Shown: positions 33,623-43,110 of the stretch, piece after piece
How positions within the stretch are numbered: the first letter of the stretch is position 1
Layout of the letters: each line of letters begins with the position of its first letter
Assembly (NCBI GenBank): GCA_016699895.1
Contig: CP064991.1
Span: 310,001 to 374,000 of the forward strand
DNA: 64,000 nucleotides
From: Candidatus Saccharibacteria bacterium
GTDB lineage: Bacteria > Patescibacteriota > Saccharimonadia > Saccharimonadales > Saccharimonadaceae
Direction: 5' to 3'
Made by a program: the position numbers and the translations under genes
The notes under the pieces: generated by a model
The model's database searches: none
What the model was told of the DNA's origin: nothing
Seen by the model: the letters and a program-made list of their open reading frames with translations, nothing else

Positions 33623-33922
33623 ATGAAAGTTTTAATAGTAGAAGACGAGCCAAAGATTGCCGGCGCTTTGTCGCGCGGGCTAAAGCAAGAAAAATCTATT
33701 GTCGAGGTATGTGATGATGGAGAATCAGGTCTAGCATCGGCGCTAGCCGATGAACCAACAGGGAATCTCGATGCCACTACGGGAAAAATGATCTTTGGCT
33801 TGTTGCATCAATTGTCGCGAGCTGAACATGTGACTATCGTAGTAGTGACACATGATCTGGATATTGCCGGTCGGACGGACGTGTCCTTCCAGTTGCGAGA
33901 CGGCAAGCTTGTCACTGCCTGA
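33623..33922 (+). pseudogene. Chimeric remnant: response-regulator N-terminus joined to ABC ATPase C-terminus
   Basis: The 99-codon frame starts as an OmpR-type receiver (MKVLIVEDEPKIAGALSRGL...CDDGESGLASAL) and from about residue 41 continues as the end of a LolD/MacB-type ABC ATPase (LADEPTGNLDATTGKM...VVVTHDLDIAGRTD...LRDGKLV). The receiver lacks its phosphorylation Asp and everything after; the ATPase lacks Walker A and the signature motif. Neither activity is possible. It looks like the scar of an in-frame deletion that removed the rest of a two-component/ABC transporter cluster. The frame is still intact, so the event is recent or the product is tolerated. Confidence 0.85.
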
Positions 33923-33928
33923 TATAAT
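33923..33928 (+). promoter_or_regulatory. Extended -10 box of tilS
   Basis: TGA-TATAAT ends 7 nt before the ATG at 33935, predicting a leaderless mRNA. It overlaps the stop codon region of the chimeric remnant. Confidence 0.65.
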
Positions 33929-33934
33929 AGGCAG

Positions 33935-34807
33935 ATGAACTATGTGCTGGCAGTTTCGGGCGGTATTGACTCGGTCGTACTGCTCGATATGGTCGCACGT
34001 GATAGCCATTTCAGGAAGCTCCACTTTGATGGGGCTTCCTGGCCCGAGGATTTTATTGTGGCTCACTTTGATCACGGGATTCGACCCGAGTCTGGTGAAG
34101 ACGCAAGCTTTGTTGATCAACTGTGTACGGACTACGGCGTTGCTTTCGTAGCTGGTTCTGCCACGTTAGGAGCTAATGCTAGTGAAGCTGTAGCTAGGGA
34201 ACGGCGCTACACTTTTCTGCGGTCAATAGCAAAGGACGGAACTATCGTTACTGCTCATCACCAAGACGATGTATTGGAGACGATTGTCATCAATCTGCTG
34301 CGTGGTACGGGCTGGCGTGGACTCGCACCGATGACTAGTGCCATTGTGCGTCCCCTGCTAGATAAAACCAAGGCTGAAATTGTAGCCTATGCCATCGATC
34401 ACAATTTGACCTGGCACGACGACGAAACTAATTTCTCAGCTCACTATTTCCGCAATCGCGTCAGAGATCGATTACTAGCCATAGTGCCTACTGATCGACA
34501 CCGTCTGATGCGATTGTATAAACAGCAAAACCAGGTGCGTGATAAGATCGAGACTGAAATAACGATGATAGGTAACAACGTCGCTATGTTTACTGGGCGT
34601 ACTGTGTCTATATCACGATATTATTTAATCATGATACCAGAGGATGTCGCGGTTGAGCTGTTGCATAAAGCAGTAGATGGACGATTGACGCGTCCACAGC
34701 TAGGCAGACTACTATTATTTGCCAAAGTTGCGAGGTCTGGACGTCGATTAATGTTTGGTAACGTGAGGGCGAGCGTTTCACAACGCGAGCTAGCTATTGA
34801 GCTATGA
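33935..34807 (+). CDS. tilS: tRNA(Ile)-lysidine synthetase
   Basis: 290 aa. The PP-loop SGGIDSVVLLDM near the N-terminus binds ATP; VAHFDHGIRPES, ARERRYTFLR, TAHHQDDVLETIVINLLRGTGWRGL and RPLL are typical TilS stretches. The enzyme attaches lysine to C34 of tRNA-Ile2 so that it reads AUA. A candidate substrate tRNA is at 20155. The protein is shorter than E. coli TilS (about 430 aa) and lacks most of the C-terminal domain, as in other small-genome bacteria. Confidence 0.94.
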   Translation: MNYVLAVSGGIDSVVLLDMVARDSHFRKLHFDGASWPEDFIVAHFDHGIRPESGEDASFVDQLCTDYGVAFVAGSATLGANASEAVARERRYTFLRSIAKDGTIVTAHHQDDVLETIVINLLRGTGWRGLAPMTSAIVRPLLDKTKAEIVAYAIDHNLTWHDDETNFSAHYFRNRVRDRLLAIVPTDRHRLMRLYKQQNQVRDKIETEITMIGNNVAMFTGRTVSISRYYLIMIPEDVAVELLHKAVDGRLTRPQLGRLLLFAKVARSGRRLMFGNVRASVSQRELAIEL

Positions 34808-34836
34808 AATAACCTAGAACATCGCTAGCTCTATGG

Positions 34837-34842
34837 TACAAT
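34837..34842 (+). promoter_or_regulatory. Extended -10 box of ftsH
   Basis: TGG-TACAAT ends 7 nt before the ATG at 34849, predicting a leaderless mRNA. Confidence 0.6.
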
Positions 34843-34848
34843 AGTTAG

Positions 34849-36741
34849 ATGAGAACAAATCAAAAGCTCCCGGGGGGTCGTGCGCCCGAGCCGCCAAAGA
34901 AGTCGCGTTGGCTCAAAAACACAATTTTCTATACGATTATTATATTGTTAGCCTTGATGATCTATGCAGCAGTCCAACCTACAAACAGACTTGAGGAAAT
35001 TTCCTTTAGTAATCTCGTTAGCAAGGTTGAGGACGGCAAAGTTGCAAAAATTGTTGAAAATGGGGCCGAACTGACGATTACGGTGAACGGCAAAGACGGC
35101 AAGGCGGAAAAAACCCCTACCCTAAAATCGCGTATCCCGAGCGGAGCTAGCGCTAGCGAGCAGGGTCTCAATATCAGCAGAGTTGAGTATACGGTCGAGG
35201 CGCCAGACGTCAGCTCTGACTTTATCTGGAACATGATCAGCCTCATGATCACCGGCCTATTGATCGTCGGACTGTTTGTCTGGATGATGCGATCAGCTGG
35301 TGCACAAAATAATCAGTCGATGGGATTCGGTCGCAGCAAAGCCAAACTGTATGGCAAGGATAAAAAACAGACAAAATTCGCTGAGATTGCTGGCAACGAA
35401 GAAGCCAAAGAGGATTTAGTTGAGGTCGTTGATTTCCTGCGTCATCCAAAGAAGTTCGCTGAGGTTGGTGCTAAGATACCAAAGGGCGTGTTGTTAGTTG
35501 GCCCTCCAGGAACTGGTAAAACTATGTTGGCTCGCGCCGTCGCTGGCGAAGCTGATGTGCCGTTCTTTTCCATCAGTGGTTCTGAATTTGTCGAAATGTT
35601 CGTTGGTGTCGGCGCTAGCCGTGTGCGCGATTTGTTTGAAAAAGCCAAAAAGAACGCACCATGCATCATCTTTATCGATGAAATTGATGCCGTTGGTCGA
35701 CGTCGTGGTTCCGGTATGGGTGGCGGCCATGACGAGCGCGAGCAGACCTTGAACCAGATTTTGGTTGAGATGGATGGTTTCGAAAATGGCCAAAATGTCA
35801 TCGTACTGGCTGCTACTAACCGAGCTGACGTCCTCGATCCAGCACTACTGCGTCCGGGTCGTTTTGATCGCCGCGTTAACATTACCTTGCCAGAGCGCAA
35901 AGACCGCCTCGCCATTTTGAAGGTACATTTTGAGAAGAAGCCAGTTGATAAAAACGTTAATCTTGATGCGTTAGCAGCGAAGACGACCGGTTCATCCGGT
36001 GCGGATCTGGCTAACGTAGTGAACGAAGCAGCAATTCGCGCAGCTCGCCAGAATCGTAAAATTATCAATAATGATGACTTGACGGCAGCCTTTGAAAAGG
36101 TTGCAATTGGGCCAGAGCGTAAAAATAAGGTCATGAATGAGCACGATCGTGAACTGACGGCCTACCACGAAGGCGGCCATGCCTTGGTTGCGCAAGTCTT
36201 GCCCGACAGCGATGATGTACACAAAGTCACCATTATTCCACGCGGCGGCACAGGTGGTGTCACCTGGACATTGCCGCCAGAGGATCGACCATATACATCG
36301 GTTGTCGAGTTCAAGGATATCCTGGCGCGAGCTCTCGGTGGGCGTATCGCCGAAGAAGTCGTTTACGGTCGCGACAAGATCACCACTGGGGCTGGTAGTG
36401 ACCTGCGTAGCGCAACAGCAGTAGCGCGCGATATGATTGTCGAGCAGGGTATGGGTACGAAATTGCGCGATCAGGTTTTCCACGAGGACGAAGGCGGTCT
36501 GATGATGGATCGAATCGCTCGCGAGAAACCTTATAGCGATAAAACTGCCGAGGAAATTGACCGCGAGATTAACGAACTGATCGAAGAAGCTGCTAATCGT
36601 GCGCGCGCCGTTATCGGCGAAAACCGCAAATATCTGGAATCGATCAAGGATGCCCTATTGGCCGAAGAAACGTTGGACGACACAGCAGTCAAAGAGATCT
36701 TTAAGGGCGCTACATTGCCAGATTCAGCAAAGCTATATTAG
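34849..36741 (+). CDS. ftsH: ATP-dependent zinc metalloprotease FtsH
   Basis: 630 aa. Two transmembrane helices (about residues 25-45 and 125-147) flank a small outside domain. The AAA domain has [31 protein letters not shown] and the arginine region LRPGRFDRR. The protease domain has the zinc motif HEGGH and the third ligand region [11 protein letters not shown]. It degrades membrane and cytoplasmic proteins at the membrane. The murJ gene follows after 9 nt, with an SD partly inside the end of ftsH. Confidence 0.97.
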   Translation: MRTNQKLPGGRAPEPPKKSRWLKNTIFYTIIILLALMIYAAVQPTNRLEEISFSNLVSKVEDGKVAKIVENGAELTITVNGKDGKAEKTPTLKSRIPSGASASEQGLNISRVEYTVEAPDVSSDFIWNMISLMITGLLIVGLFVWMMRSAGAQNNQSMGFGRSKAKLYGKDKKQTKFAEIAGNEEAKEDLVEVVDFLRHPKKFAEVGAKIPKGVLLVGPPGTGKTMLARAVAGEADVPFFSISGSEFVEMFVGVGASRVRDLFEKAKKNAPCIIFIDEIDAVGRRRGSGMGGGHDEREQTLNQILVEMDGFENGQNVIVLAATNRADVLDPALLRPGRFDRRVNITLPERKDRLAILKVHFEKKPVDKNVNLDALAAKTTGSSGADLANVVNEAAIRAARQNRKIINNDDLTAAFEKVAIGPERKNKVMNEHDRELTAYHEGGHALVAQVLPDSDDVHKVTIIPRGGTGGVTWTLPPEDRPYTSVVEFKDILARALGGRIAEEVVYGRDKITTGAGSDLRSATAVARDMIVEQGMGTKLRDQVFHEDEGGLMMDRIAREKPYSDKTAEEIDREINELIEEAANRARAVIGENRKYLESIKDALLAEETLDDTAVKEIFKGATLPDSAKLY

Positions 36742-36750
36742 GAGTCGGTT

Positions 36751-38556
36751 TTGGTAGATCACGATCACGACAAGTACGAATCGGAGGGCTTGATTCAACA
36801 CGAACAGCCCGCCGGTGAGTTGCTGTCTGACTATACCAACCGCGTGGAGCTGGCGGAAGCTGCGGCCGAGCAAGAGGCCAAGCACGAACAAGACGAGCGC
36901 AAAGCGCGCCGTCGCAATCGAGCGCTAGCCGCGATCGCGCGGGCTAATAGCAAGATTCCGGTACGGTTTGTGGCCGTGTTACTAGCGAGCTCGACACTGA
37001 TTTCGGCACTACTCGGTATCTATCGCGACCGTCTGCTGAATAGTATGTACTACGATACCTACAAAGTCGGCATCGACGCCTACACAGCAGCCTTTTCAAT
37101 TCCTGACTTTATGTTTCTGCTACTCGTCAGTGGCGCACTCAGCGTAACATTTATACCAGTCTTTAACGGTAGATTGTCGAAAAACAACCGCGAATCAGCC
37201 TGGCAATTATCGTCGTCAGTTATCAATTTTATGGCTTTGATCACACTGGTTGCGTCAATCCTGATCATCATCTTTGCGCCGATTTTGGTGAAATATATTA
37301 TTGGTCCAGGTATGAGCGAATCGGGTCAAGCGCTCGCCATCAGCATGATGCGGGTCATCGCCATCAATCCGTTCCTATTCGCTATTTCGGCGGTGATTTC
37401 ATCGATTCAGCAGGCAGTTGGTCGATTTGTGTTTTTTGCCCTAGCACCGGCAATCTATAATATCGGGATCATTATTGGTGCCGTTTGGTTCACAAATGGT
37501 ATCACGATATTTGGCCATCAGATTTTTGCTGGCGGCATCATGGGAGTGGCTCTCGGCGTGGTGCTCGGCGCGGTGTTACAGCTGCTGATCAGCTCGCTCG
37601 GTTTGATCGGGCTAGGCTTTGATTACAAGTTCAAGATTTTCTGGAAAAACCGTGGTTTTCGCAAAGTACTATCTCTCCTGCCGGCACGTTCGGCCGACCA
37701 AGGTCTCGACTATGTTAGCTCGATGGTCAATCTCAATCTCGCTAGTCGCATGGGACAGGGAACGATTCGCGCCTACAACCAGGCGTCGACACTCTATTCG
37801 ATGCCGATTAACCTCATCGGTGTGGCGATATCGACGGCGGCTTTCCCTCAGATGACCGAGCGTATTGGCCAGGGGCGACCTGATCTTTTTGCGCGCGAGC
37901 TACGATCGATTCTGCGTGTCATCGTTTGGATTTCGATGCCGGTAGCAGCGATAGCATTCTTTGCACGTGGCTATGTCGTCAGTATCATATCGCGTGGTAG
38001 CGATCAGCTGATCGTCGATCTGTTTGGGATTCTCTGTATCGTTATCTTGCTTCGGTCGGTGTATCATATTGCTTCGCGCAGTTTTTATGCGCAACAGGAC
38101 ACAAAAACGCCGCTCATTATTTCGTTAGTTGGTTTGTCGCTCGCGATCGCATTGCAGCTGTGGTTGATCTTTGGGCTGCAGGCCGGACCGGCCGGTATTG
38201 CCTGGGCGCAGGTGGCCTGGGCAGCGTTTGAGATTGTCGCCCTATTCCTAATTATGGCAAAACGTATCCCTACTCTATTTGATCGAGACTTTTGGGCGGG
38301 TGTCGGTCGGATGGCGATTGCTACCGCGATTATGTCGATCGTAACCTATGCTTTGGTCAAACTAATCGGTCTCGAGTTCGCGAATCAGACCATGTTGATG
38401 GTGTTGCCACAGCTCGCTATTATCGGGATCATTAGCATGGTGGTGTACACGTGGCTATCAAAATTGTTCAAGCTCGAAGAAGCCGATCCCGTGCTACGCC
38501 ATGTGAAGAAACTGATTTTTGGCAAGTCTTGGGTGAGCCGCAACTCTGGCGACTAG
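36751..38556 (+). CDS. murJ: Lipid II flippase MurJ (MviN family)
   Basis: 601 aa with about 14 hydrophobic segments of the MOP superfamily. It moves lipid II to the outer face of the membrane for wall synthesis. The start is TTG with GGAG 7 nt upstream. A hydrophilic, Glu/Ala/Arg-rich extension of about 70 residues precedes the first helix, not usual for MurJ. Conserved stretches include GIYRDRLL, AFSIPDFMFLLLVSGALSVTFIPVF and RSFYAQQDTKTPL. It is in the ftsH unit. Confidence 0.92.
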   Translation: MVDHDHDKYESEGLIQHEQPAGELLSDYTNRVELAEAAAEQEAKHEQDERKARRRNRALAAIARANSKIPVRFVAVLLASSTLISALLGIYRDRLLNSMYYDTYKVGIDAYTAAFSIPDFMFLLLVSGALSVTFIPVFNGRLSKNNRESAWQLSSSVINFMALITLVASILIIIFAPILVKYIIGPGMSESGQALAISMMRVIAINPFLFAISAVISSIQQAVGRFVFFALAPAIYNIGIIIGAVWFTNGITIFGHQIFAGGIMGVALGVVLGAVLQLLISSLGLIGLGFDYKFKIFWKNRGFRKVLSLLPARSADQGLDYVSSMVNLNLASRMGQGTIRAYNQASTLYSMPINLIGVAISTAAFPQMTERIGQGRPDLFARELRSILRVIVWISMPVAAIAFFARGYVVSIISRGSDQLIVDLFGILCIVILLRSVYHIASRSFYAQQDTKTPLIISLVGLSLAIALQLWLIFGLQAGPAGIAWAQVAWAAFEIVALFLIMAKRIPTLFDRDFWAGVGRMAIATAIMSIVTYALVKLIGLEFANQTMLMVLPQLAIIGIISMVVYTWLSKLFKLEEADPVLRHVKKLIFGKSWVSRNSGD

Positions 38557-38583
38557 CTAACTGTGGTAGAATAGTTCCTATAT

Positions 38584-39426
38584 ATGGAGAAGATTCGTAA
38601 TTTTTGTATCATTGCTCACATTGATCATGGCAAATCGACGCTGGCCGATCGTATGATGGAGCTGACTAGTACCGTTCAAAAGCGTGACATGAAATCACAA
38701 CTGCTCGATTCGATGGATCTCGAACGGGAAAAGGGAATTACAATCAAATTAACTCCTGTTAGAATGCAGTACCAGGGATATGACCTGAATCTCATCGATA
38801 CGCCAGGCCACGTTGATTTTAGTTACGAAGTATCACGCAGTTTGCAGGCCTGCGAAGGCGCGATTTTGGTAGTCGACGCCAGCCAGGGGATTCAGGCGCA
38901 GACGCTCGCGAATGTGTATCTCGCTATGGAGCAGGATCTCGTGATTATTCCAGTACTCAACAAGGTAGACTTGCCGGCGGCCGACGTACCTCGTGTGTCG
39001 AAGGAGGTAATAAATCTGCTCGGCTGTGATGAATCAGATATTATAAAAATCAGCGCCAAGACAGGGGAGAATGTCGACCAAGTGCTCGACGCAATTATCG
39101 AACGTATCCCTGCTCCACGCGGCGAAACTGATGGTGCAACACGGGCGCTGATTTTTGACAGCTATTACGATGATTATCGTGGCGTGATTTTGTACGTACG
39201 TGTGGTTGATGGCCGGTTGAACAAAGGCGATCAAATACACATGATGGCGACGAAGGCGCATGGCTTGGCGCTCGAAATTGGTAAACTAGCACCAGGTATG
39301 ACACCTGAATCTACTATGCAGACTGGCGAGATCGGTTACATTGTCACCAACCTCAAAACCACCCGCGATGCCAAGGTGGGCGACACGGTGACACTAGCAA
39401 AGTATTTCAAAAAGGAGAACGGATGA
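38584..39426 (+). CDS. lepA: Elongation factor 4 (LepA), N-terminal part of a split gene
   Basis: 280 aa carrying the GTPase domain ([33 protein letters not shown]) and domain II ([24 protein letters not shown] to [11 protein letters not shown]). It ends at TGA where LepA normally continues into domain III. The stop overlaps the start of an SDR gene (ATGA at 39423-39426), and the rest of LepA resumes at 40176 after that gene. The break falls between domains II and III, so the two halves could fold and associate, but this is not shown. LepA helps 30S biogenesis and translation under stress. The start ATG is 12 nt after a TGG-TAGAAT box. Confidence 0.93.
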   Translation: MEKIRNFCIIAHIDHGKSTLADRMMELTSTVQKRDMKSQLLDSMDLEREKGITIKLTPVRMQYQGYDLNLIDTPGHVDFSYEVSRSLQACEGAILVVDASQGIQAQTLANVYLAMEQDLVIIPVLNKVDLPAADVPRVSKEVINLLGCDESDIIKISAKTGENVDQVLDAIIERIPAPRGETDGATRALIFDSYYDDYRGVILYVRVVDGRLNKGDQIHMMATKAHGLALEIGKLAPGMTPESTMQTGEIGYIVTNLKTTRDAKVGDTVTLAKYFKKENG

Positions 39427-40172
39427 AATTTGCAGCCAAAACAGTTTTAATTACTGGTGCGACGAGGGGCATTGGTCGGGCGACTGCTGAGGAGTTCGCC
39501 AAACACGGTGCCAACGTTATCATCAATTATTGCAATACGAGCGACGAGGTAGCGAATGCGCTTGCAAACGATTTAGCTGAGAAATATGAGGTTAGGGCAT
39601 TGGCATATAAAGCCGATGTATCAGATGATACAGCCGTGCAGGGCATGCTAGAACATGTCAAACAAGAGTTCTCTACTCTCGACATCCTAGTAAATAATGC
39701 TGGAATTGTCATCGACAAGGATTTTTCTGAGCATACGCGCGAGGACTTTGATGCTATTTTCCGAACAAATGTCTACGGAACTTATCTTATGAGTAAATTA
39801 TTTGGTAAATTTATTTTAGAGACTGCTGGTGGTGGTGCAATAGTAAATATGTCATCTACCTCTGGGATGTTTGATTTTTGGCCAGATAATATTGATTACG
39901 CTGGGAGTAAATCGGCGATTGCTTCGATGACGCACGACCTCGCTATCAAATTTGCACCGCATATCAGGGTCAATGCTGTGGCACTTGGCTGGGCTAACAC
40001 TGATATGAACAAAGATCTACCAGCCGATGTGGTGGCGGAAGCCAACAGCAAATTCATACTTGGGCGTATGGCGCTACCAGAGGAAATCGCCAAATGCATT
40101 ACATTCCTCGCGAGTGACGATGCCAGTTTTGTGAACAGTGCGGTCTTGGTGGCGGATGGAGGGAGGTTCTAG
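39423..40172 (+). CDS. SDR-family oxidoreductase inserted in lepA (FabG-like)
   Basis: 249 aa with a complete classical SDR: cofactor loop [15 protein letters not shown] motif, catalytic Tyr-x3-Lys in [11 protein letters not shown], and the C-terminal VADGGRF. It looks active and NADP(H)-dependent. FabG reduces 3-oxoacyl-ACP, but members act on many substrates and no fatty-acid genes are nearby. Its SD (AAGGAG) is formed by the last codons of the lepA N-part, and its own last codons supply GGAGGGAGG as SD for the lepA C-part. The intact frame and neat coupling argue for selection rather than decay. Confidence 0.93.
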   Translation: MKFAAKTVLITGATRGIGRATAEEFAKHGANVIINYCNTSDEVANALANDLAEKYEVRALAYKADVSDDTAVQGMLEHVKQEFSTLDILVNNAGIVIDKDFSEHTREDFDAIFRTNVYGTYLMSKLFGKFILETAGGGAIVNMSSTSGMFDFWPDNIDYAGSKSAIASMTHDLAIKFAPHIRVNAVALGWANTDMNKDLPADVVAEANSKFILGRMALPEEIAKCITFLASDDASFVNSAVLVADGGRF

Positions 40173-40175
40173 GCC

Positions 40176-41126
40176 ATGCATAACGGCAAACCCGTCCAGC
40201 CGCTGCCTGGTTACAAAGACGTCAAGCCATTTGTCTATGCTGGATTCTTCCCTGTCAGCAACGAATTTTATCAGGATCTCAAGGACGCAATCGAAAAACT
40301 GTCCCTGAGTGATTCGGCGTTGCAGTTCGAGCCCGAAAACTCACCCGTTTTAGGTTTTGGTGTGCGGATTGGTTTCCTGGGACTACTGCATATGGACATC
40401 ATTCGCGAGCGACTAGAACGTGAGTATGATCTCGATCTGGTCGTTACCAACCCCAGTACCGACTATCATGTGAATTTAGTCAACGGAGAGACGCTAGATA
40501 TCAAATCAGCGTCGGAATTGCCGGAAATGACAAAGGTGAGAGACATCGCCGAACCTTGGATCAGAGGCGAAATTGTCGTGCCGCAGAACTTTGTCGGCGC
40601 TGTTATTCAGCTGATCATTTCCAAACGCGGTCGCCAGAGTAGCCTCAGCTACATTGACGAACGAGCCCTGGTTAGTTTCGAGGCGCCACTGGCCAACTTG
40701 CTCACCGACTTTTACGATCAGTTAAAATCGGTAACCAGCGGCTACGGCTCGTTTAACTACGAGTTGAGCGATTATAGGATCGAGGATCTGGTGCGAGTGG
40801 ACTTTTATGTAGCTGGCGAAATGGTTGATGCGCTATCTGTTATGGTGCATCGGTCGGAGGCTGATTCGCTGGGTCGAATTATTGTTAAAAAACTCAAAGA
40901 AGTCATCCCGCGGCAGAATTTTCAGGTGGCGCTCCAGGCAGCAATTGGCGGCAAGTTTATCGCTCGCGAAGACCTGAGCGCGTATCGTAAAGATGTGACG
41001 ACTGGTTTATACGGCGGTGACGTTTCGCGCAAGAAGAAGGTGCTCGCGAAACAAGCTAAAGGCAAAAAGCGCATGAAACGTTTTGGCAAAGTCGACATCC
41101 CATCCGAAGCCTTTACCGGGGGTTAA
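40176..41126 (+). CDS. lepA: Elongation factor 4 (LepA), C-terminal part; end disturbed
   Basis: Domains III and IV and the LepA C-terminal domain: PLPGYKDVKPFVYAGFFPV, SALQFEPE, LGFGVRIGFLGLLHMDII, RGEIVVPQNFVGAVIQLIISKRG, AIGGKFIAREDLSAYRKDVTTGLYGGDVSRKKK. It starts directly after the SDR stop with the ATG of M-H-N-G. As read, it stops at 41126 within a homopolymer block. The true end is at 41413: after the block the frame resumes with EAF-TVMLKRD and TGA, repeating the codons lost at the left side. Confidence 0.9.
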   Translation: MHNGKPVQPLPGYKDVKPFVYAGFFPVSNEFYQDLKDAIEKLSLSDSALQFEPENSPVLGFGVRIGFLGLLHMDIIRERLEREYDLDLVVTNPSTDYHVNLVNGETLDIKSASELPEMTKVRDIAEPWIRGEIVVPQNFVGAVIQLIISKRGRQSSLSYIDERALVSFEAPLANLLTDFYDQLKSVTSGYGSFNYELSDYRIEDLVRVDFYVAGEMVDALSVMVHRSEADSLGRIIVKKLKEVIPRQNFQVALQAAIGGKFIAREDLSAYRKDVTTGLYGGDVSRKKKVLAKQAKGKKRMKRFGKVDIPSEAFTGG

Positions 41127-41380
41127 AAAAAAAAAAAAACAACCCCTTCGGGGGGGGGGGGGGCCCCGCCGTTTTTTTTTTTCAAAAGGGGGGGGGGGGC
41201 CCCCCCCCCGGAAAGGGTTGGGGAGGGGGGAAACCCCCCCCCCCCCCTTTCCCCCCGGGTAGAAAAAAAAAAGGAAAACCCCCCCTGGGGGGGGGGGGCG
41301 GGCCCGGGTTTTTTTTGTTTTCAAAGGGGGGGCCGGCCCCCCCCCCCGGGGGGGGGGGGGGGGGGGGGGGGTTTCCCCCC
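41117..41380. other. Homopolymer block, most likely a sequencing or assembly artefact
   Basis: 264 nt made almost only of long runs of G, C, A and T. It is flanked by an exact 11-nt duplication, GAAGCCTTTAC, at 41106-41116 and 41381-41391. Removing the block and one copy restores the normal LepA end (P-S-E-A-F-T-V-M-L-K-R-D). No genome function is suggested. Confidence 0.9.
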
Positions 41381-41415
41381 GAAGCCTTTACGGTAATGCT
41401 AAAAAGAGACTGATA

Positions 41416-41655
41416 TTATTTAGCAGCTTTTTTCTTGCGGCTCTTTAGGATGATAACGGCTGTGATGATAAGGGCGAGACCCAGTCCTGCACCGCCGACT
41501 GCTTCGACGCCAAAGACGCCCGTGGATGGGGCTGTTATCGAAGAATCGCCAGTGGTCGAGCAGGTATTTTCGTTAAAATTACCAGCTCCGTATGCGCCAC
41601 AGTTATAGGTGTCTGCAAATAGTCCTGTTAGATTGTTGATGTAATTTGTCGCCAT
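41416..41655 (-). CDS. Small surface protein with C-terminal anchor
   Basis: 79 aa. The N-terminal part has a Gly/Tyr/Asn-rich segment with two Cys (YNCGAYGAGNFNENTC), then TAPSTGVFG, a hydrophobic helix (about residues 50-70) and a basic tail (KSRKKKAAK). The order of motif, helix and basic tail resembles sortase-type signals, with APSTG in place of LPxTG; a sortase was not seen. No N-terminal signal is clear. Family not named. The SD AGGAGGG precedes the ATG. Confidence 0.65.
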   Translation of the reverse strand: MATNYINNLTGLFADTYNCGAYGAGNFNENTCSTTGDSSITAPSTGVFGVEAVGGAGLGLALIITAVIILKSRKKKAAK

Positions 41656-41731
41656 AGCCCTCCTTTGACTTTATAGGCATTACCATATATACTATTACAG
41701 TTAGTAACAATAATCAAGGGAGGTGTTTGAA

Positions 41732-41926
41732 ATGCCAAGTTTAAGCCCAGCAGAGCTAGTAGTAATTCTTATCATTGTACTACTGTTGTTCGGAGCTAAA
41801 AAGTTGCCAGAGCTGGCTCGTAGTATCGGTACTTCAGCCAAGGAACTACGCAAGTCTATGAAAGACGAAGACGCAGACAAAAGCAAAAAATCAGCAAGCG
41901 ACAAACAGAACGGCAAGAAAGCCTAG
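41732..41926 (+). CDS. tatA: Sec-independent translocase protein TatA
   Basis: 64 aa: one membrane helix (ELVVILIIVLLLFG), the hinge FGAKKLPELARSIG, an amphipathic helix with AKELRKSMKD, and a Lys/Asp-rich tail. This is the full TatA layout. The ATG at 41732 fits the SD (AGGGAGG) at 9 nt; a GTG at 41723 is too close to it. tatC follows after 34 nt. There is no tatB, so this is a minimal TatA-TatC system. Confidence 0.93.
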   Translation: MPSLSPAELVVILIIVLLLFGAKKLPELARSIGTSAKELRKSMKDEDADKSKKSASDKQNGKKA

Positions 41927-41960
41927 CCACTAAGCCTAGGAAGCGGTTCGGAGGTAGAGC

Positions 41961-43013
41961 ATGCCTACATTTATGGATCATGTCCGTGAGCTAGTGAACC
42001 GTTTCTTTGCTGTGGCCATTATTTTTATATTATTTGCTGCAGCAGCCTATCCGTTTTTTGATCACATAGCTAATTTCTTGTTAGCGCCACTCGGGAAGGA
42101 TCACCAGTTGGTGTATTTGACTCCGGGGGGCGCTTTTTCATTTATTATCCAGGTGTGTTTATATGTCGGCCTCGTGTTTGCTTTACCAGCGATTATCTAT
42201 AATATCTATAAATTTATTATGCCAGCTATGAAAAAAACGACGGCACGAACTGCCATAATATACACAGTTGTATCGCTAACACTGGCAGTCGGCGGTATGC
42301 TATTTGCCTATTACGTTAGCCTGCCAGCCGCACTATACTTCCTGACTGGATTTAACCTGTATAACATTAATCCGATGTTGACGATCGATTCGTACTTTTC
42401 GTTCGTTATGACCTATATGATAGCTGGAGCGTTATTATTTCAGCTTCCGCTCTTGATGCTAATTATTAACGGCGCTACGCCGCTAAAGCCAAAGAAACTC
42501 ATGCATCACCAGGACAAAATAATTTTAGGGTCATTTATTGTGGCGGCTATTATCTCACCAACACCCGATGCATTGAACCAGACATTACTAGCGGCGCCAA
42601 TCGTGGTCATGTACCAAGCTGGCATTATCGTTGTTTGGCTGAGGAACCGTAAAAAGAATCGTCTAGCCAAAGCGGCTGTGGCGCATACCGGATCAGTTAC
42701 GCCCGTTGCTGCAAAAGCCCCAACACCGGTACCAGTTGCGCCAAAACCATTAGCGCAGCCAGCTATGCCTATTCAGCCAGTCCGCAGTATGGATGGCATG
42801 ATCATGCCTCAGGGGCAGCTGACGAAGCGATTGCCTCAACTGTCTCAAAATCCATCGATACATCTGTCGGTACCACAACTCGCTAGCGCAAAACGCGATT
42901 CCGTATCTGATCGAAATATACAGGTACCTAGACGCCAGTCGGTTGATGGCTTTTTGCTCAATAACGTTGATAGGTCGCCAGTCGTCAGGCTCGATGAGGC
43001 TCGATTATCATGA
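41961..43013 (+). CDS. tatC: Sec-independent translocase protein TatC
   Basis: 350 aa. The first 230 residues are a six-helix TatC (FMDHVRELVNRFF near the start, PGGAFSFIIQVCLYVGLVFALPAIIYNIYKFI, and the ISPTPDALNQ loop). TatC recognises twin-arginine signals and exports folded proteins with TatA. A C-terminal cytoplasmic extension of about 110 residues, rich in Pro, Ala, Gln and Arg, is not usual for the family. The conserved TatC glutamate region near the N-terminus (HVREL) is kept. Confidence 0.93.
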   Translation: MPTFMDHVRELVNRFFAVAIIFILFAAAAYPFFDHIANFLLAPLGKDHQLVYLTPGGAFSFIIQVCLYVGLVFALPAIIYNIYKFIMPAMKKTTARTAIIYTVVSLTLAVGGMLFAYYVSLPAALYFLTGFNLYNINPMLTIDSYFSFVMTYMIAGALLFQLPLLMLIINGATPLKPKKLMHHQDKIILGSFIVAAIISPTPDALNQTLLAAPIVVMYQAGIIVVWLRNRKKNRLAKAAVAHTGSVTPVAAKAPTPVPVAPKPLAQPAMPIQPVRSMDGMIMPQGQLTKRLPQLSQNPSIHLSVPQLASAKRDSVSDRNIQVPRRQSVDGFLLNNVDRSPVVRLDEARLS

Positions 43014-43037
43014 CCGATGAAAATTTCTGTGGAAAAA

Positions 43038-43069
43038 GCTATTGCATAATTCATGCAACTAGCTATAAT
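43038..43069 (+). promoter_or_regulatory. Promoter with overlapping inverted repeat upstream of the gene at 43111
   Basis: AGCTA-TTGCAT and ATGCAA-C-TAGCT form an 11-bp inverted repeat with one bulge and the centre AATTC. Its left arm holds the -35 (TTGCAT), 16 nt before TATAAT at 43064-43069. It is a good operator candidate. Confidence 0.55.
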
Positions 43070-43110
43070 AGGTATAAGAGTCAACATAATTATATGGAGA
43101 TAACAGAAAA

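Noticed and set aside
35442-36134. Minus-strand 230-codon frame inside ftsH
   Set aside because: Antisense to conserved AAA motifs; no initiation signal.
39417-40185. AACGG at both edges of the SDR insert as a transposon target duplication
   Set aside because: Five bases, no terminal inverted repeats and no transposase; it may simply be the recombination or retained Asn-Gly codons.
41007-41324. Minus-strand Pro/Gly/Phe-rich frame
   Set aside because: Produced by the homopolymer artefact.
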